Positions 14,726 to 16,448 of a stretch of DNA of 16,448 nucleotides are shown piece after piece. The position numbers and the translations under genes are program-made. The DNA is from JBQTKD01 sp052389435 (GTDB lineage Bacteria > Actinomycetota > Actinomycetes > Sporichthyales > Sporichthyaceae): positions 1 through 16,448 of the forward strand of contig JBQTIB010000148.1 in NCBI GenBank assembly GCA_052389435.1, in the 5' to 3' direction. Every line of letters starts with the position of its first letter. The stretch's first letter is position 1. The notes under the pieces were generated by a model. It searched no databases. It was not told the origin of the DNA and worked only from the letters and a program-made list of their open reading frames with translations.

Positions 14726-15175
14726 TCAGCCGGCGGCGTGCTTGTCGATGACGCGGCCGAGTCGAGGCAGAGCCTCGCGGACGTTCTTCTTCGCGTTCGG
14801 GCGGAGCCGGTCGTACATCTTGCGCAGGCTCTCCTTGTCCGAGGCCTTCGCCCGGGCGTCGGTGACCCCGACGAGTGCGTCGGCGGCCCGGTCGGAGTGC
14901 GTTGCCAGGAACGCGCCGAAGTCGCCGCCGCCGCCGGCGCGATGCTCGGCCCACAGCGGCTCCAGGGCGTCGACGAAGCCCGGCAGCAGCGAGCCGATCG
15001 CGTGGGCGAGGAAACCCGGCTTGAACTTCTTCACTCCGGCGTATCCGGTCTTCGTCACCGCGCCGGACACGCCGCTCTTGGCCGAGACCTCGCTGTCCAC
15101 CAGCGCGCCGAGGTCGGCGATCACCGCGGGGCGCCTCGCGCCGTCGAGCAGGGCCGCCTTCAGGGTGTCCGCCAC
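14726..15175 (-). CDS. DUF6918-like small protein
   Basis: A 149-residue, largely helical, soluble protein that I match by memory to the actinobacterial DUF6918 family; function unknown. The core contains RRPAVIADLGALVDSEVSAK, then KSGVSGAVTKTGYAGVKKFKPG and HAIGSLLPGFVDALEPLW, followed by a Gly-rich stretch and a basic C-terminus (LRPNAKKNVREALPRL) ending KHAAG. Start: GTG at 15175 with GGAAGG eight nucleotides upstream; longer readings run into Arg/Pro-rich sequence without a start signal. It is first in a two-gene operon with the PemK/MazF-family gene. The repeated Lys/Arg residues near the C-terminus could contact RNA, which would fit with the neighbour (inference only). Confidence 0.8.
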   Translation of the reverse strand: MADTLKAALLDGARRPAVIADLGALVDSEVSAKSGVSGAVTKTGYAGVKKFKPGFLAHAIGSLLPGFVDALEPLWAEHRAGGGGDFGAFLATHSDRAADALVGVTDARAKASDKESLRKMYDRLRPNAKKNVREALPRLGRVIDKHAAG

Positions 15176-15518
15176 CGATGTCGCCTTCCGTCGTGGAGCT
15201 GCGCTGTCGGGCACGCTAGTCAAGGGCCGCGCCCTCGGCGAATCGTCGACGGCCGCCGACGCACTCGTTGGGCCGCCCCGTGGGTCGCCGTCGCAGCGGT
15301 CGCGACGTCGCTCGGGCCTCGACGGGGCGCGGGATTCGACTCGAATCGAATGGACCGCCCGACGCCTCGGGCGGAAACGGCGGGCTTTCATGAAATTGAA
15401 CTGGAAAGTTCTGGAATATGGACTGTGCCTTCGCTTCACGTGGGTTGGAAACACGAATTGCCGTCTTCTTATGGTCCTCCAAGTAAACAATTTCGGCGGG
15501 GGTTTCCGTCGATCGACT

Positions 15519-15537
15519 ACCCCCACTGGTTGGGGGT
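15519..15537. other. ACCCCCA/TGGGGGT hairpin
   Basis: A perfect 7-bp stem with the 5-nt loop CTGGT, just after the AT-rich patch and about 314 bp upstream of the lipoprotein start. It could be a terminator, an attenuator or part of a structured leader. Confidence 0.4.
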
Positions 15538-15828
15538 GCGTTGATCAGCGGGTATGCGGGCTCGCAGGCAAAGAATCGCTTCGTACGGCGACGCACTGGC
15601 CCCCCGGACGGGGAACTCATACCCCCGGCTTCTTAGGTCTTCTTCAGTTCTGAGGCGGGTACCTTCGAATTGCGGCGAGATCGAGGCTCTGCTTAGGGGC
15701 AACCTCGGAGATCGAAGTCCCTCGCCCGGCAGGCCGCCGTTTCGGTGTGGCCCGAACGCGCGGCCAACGCAGGATTGCTCACCGGTCCCGCGTGATTCCG
15801 TGCCCCGCAGTCGTCCCGGCTCGGGTTC

Positions 15829-15840
15829 CCTCAATTGAGG
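15829..15840 (+). promoter_or_regulatory. palindrome covering the Shine-Dalgarno of the solute-binding gene
   Basis: CCTCAATTGAGG is a perfect 12-bp palindrome. Its right arm overlaps the ribosome-binding site GAGGAG (15837-15842), which sits 8 nt before the GTG at 15851. In RNA the CCUC arm could pair with GAGG and mask ribosome binding, or in DNA it could be an operator. Confidence 0.45.
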
Positions 15841-15850
15841 AGTATTTAAG

Positions 15851-16448
15851 GTGCGACGCTGTAAGAAGAACGCCGTCAAGATCGTGCCAGTGGTCGCCTC
15901 TGCGGCCCTGGTCCTAGCTGCCTGCGGCAGTGGGGGCAGCGAATCCCCGGTGGCGCAGCAGGTCCCCGACGCGCCCGCCGCATCGGCCGACGCGCCGGCT
16001 GCGGCCGACGCTCCCGCCGCCGCCGCTCCCGGAAAGGCCTCGTCCGGCGACGCTGCGTCGTCCTCGAAGACCAAGGCGGCAGCTCCCTCCGCCGCAGCCC
16101 CGAAGGCTTCGGGTTCCGAGGCGGCCGCGCCGTCGAGCGGCGCCGCGAAGAGCTCGAGCGCCAAGAGCGCCAAGGCGCCTTCCGCGAAGTCGTCCACGGC
16201 GACCGCGACCGGCAAGGGCGCGACGAAGTACACCGACAACTCCAAGGCCGCCAAGGGCTCCGGCGAGGCGCTCACCAAGGTCAAGGCCGTCGAGTCCGCT
16301 GCGGAGCAGGCCGAGAACGAGAAGATCGCGGAGCAGAAGGGTGGCGCCACCGACATCGGCATCACCAAGGACTCGATCAAGCTCGGCTCGATCAACATGC
16401 ACGGCATGGCGCTCGGCAACGTGCTGACCGCTCCGCAGGTTCGTGGCA
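15851..16448 (+). CDS. ABC-type solute-binding lipoprotein, 3' end outside window
   Basis: Start of a lipoprotein, 199 codons visible and cut by the right edge. The signal peptide has a basic start (RRCKKNAVK), a hydrophobic run (VPVVASAALVLAA) and the lipobox LAAC with lipidated Cys25. Residues about 33-165 are a very Ala/Ser/Lys/Pro-rich tether (APAAADAPAAAAPGKASS and similar), far longer than a usual lipoprotein linker. A folded domain then begins at about residue 167 with DIGITKDSIKLGSI, typical of the first strand of type I periplasmic binding proteins of branched-chain amino acid/amide ABC transporters. The ligand cannot be predicted. Start: GTG at 15851 with GAGGAG eight nucleotides upstream. 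The long gap upstream and the palindrome over the ribosome-binding site suggest regulated expression. Confidence 0.85.
   Translation, partial: MRRCKKNAVKIVPVVASAALVLAACGSGGSESPVAQQVPDAPAASADAPAAADAPAAAAPGKASSGDAASSSKTKAAAPSAAAPKASGSEAAAPSSGAAKSSSAKSAKAPSAKSSTATATGKGATKYTDNSKAAKGSGEALTKVKAVESAAEQAENEKIAEQKGGATDIGITKDSIKLGSINMHGMALGNVLTAPQVRG

Larger units (their letters stand above)
15176..15850. other. 675-bp gap: AT-rich patch and several inverted repeats, likely long leader
   Basis: I see no convincing gene here; the open frames are Arg/Ser/Pro-rich and lack ribosome-binding sites. Base composition changes within it: about 15388-15496 is clearly AT-richer than everything else in the window, and is a natural place for divergent promoters of the DUF6918 gene and the solute-binding protein gene. 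Inverted repeats include GATTCGA-C-TCGAATC (15333-15347), ACCCCCA/TGGGGGT (15519-15525, 15531-15537), a longer-range pair GGGTATG/CATACCC (15550-15556, 15618-15624), and a hairpin closing CGAGG with CCTCG around 15683-15708. Together they suggest a structured 5' leader on the plus strand. I could not match it to a known riboswitch. Confidence 0.45.

Noticed and set aside
14241..15653. 470-residue plus-strand open frame
   Set aside because: Low-complexity Arg/Ser/Ala shadow of the PemK/MazF and DUF6918-like genes.
15554..15838. 94-residue plus-strand open frame in the large gap
   Set aside because: Arg/Ser/Pro-rich, no ribosome-binding site, and it overlaps several inverted repeats that explain the sequence better.

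Overview
The window is a stretch of high-GC chromosome, almost certainly from an actinobacterium. The evidence is the G/C-biased third codon positions, frequent GTG starts, short hairpin terminators without a U-tract, and actinobacterial-type families (a secreted beta-propeller protein, a TM2 protein with an N-terminal Trp-rich motif, a DUF6918-like protein, a conserved PemK/MazF protein and an ABC solute-binding lipoprotein). I cannot fix the genus from sequence alone. No phage, IS element, CRISPR array, rRNA or tRNA gene was found.

Layout. 1-3.3 kb: two overlapping genes for exported beta-propeller proteins, one of the secreted beta-propeller type and one with seven RCC1 repeats. 3.35-4.27 kb: an acidic hypothetical protein and a small four-cysteine protein. 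4.29-5.71 kb, minus strand: a hypothetical protein and a TM2-domain membrane protein. 6.15-7.86 kb: glutaminyl-tRNA synthetase. 7.95-9.19 kb: two convergent small lipoprotein genes with a strong shared hairpin between them.

9.3-13.5 kb is the most interesting part. On the minus strand lie a SulP/STAS anion transporter, a rhodanese-DUF2892 membrane protein and two tandem DUF202 membrane proteins. Divergent from these is a GntR/UTRA (HutC-type) regulator. The same palindromic core, TGTACGTACA, lies in the regulator/DUF202 intergenic region (12660-12673) and upstream of the rhodanese-SulP operon (11730-11741), where it overlaps a plausible promoter. This looks like one small regulon of sulfur/anion handling at the membrane under an autoregulated GntR repressor. 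The ligand and function are unknown to me.

13.7-16.4 kb: a yeast-FCY1-type cytosine deaminase closed by a long hairpin; a minus-strand pair encoding a DUF6918-like protein and a PemK/MazF-family protein; then about 675 bp without a convincing gene, containing an AT-rich patch and several inverted repeats. That gap leads into a solute-binding lipoprotein with an unusually long Ala/Ser/Lys tether, which runs off the right edge. Its Shine-Dalgarno sequence lies inside a perfect palindrome.
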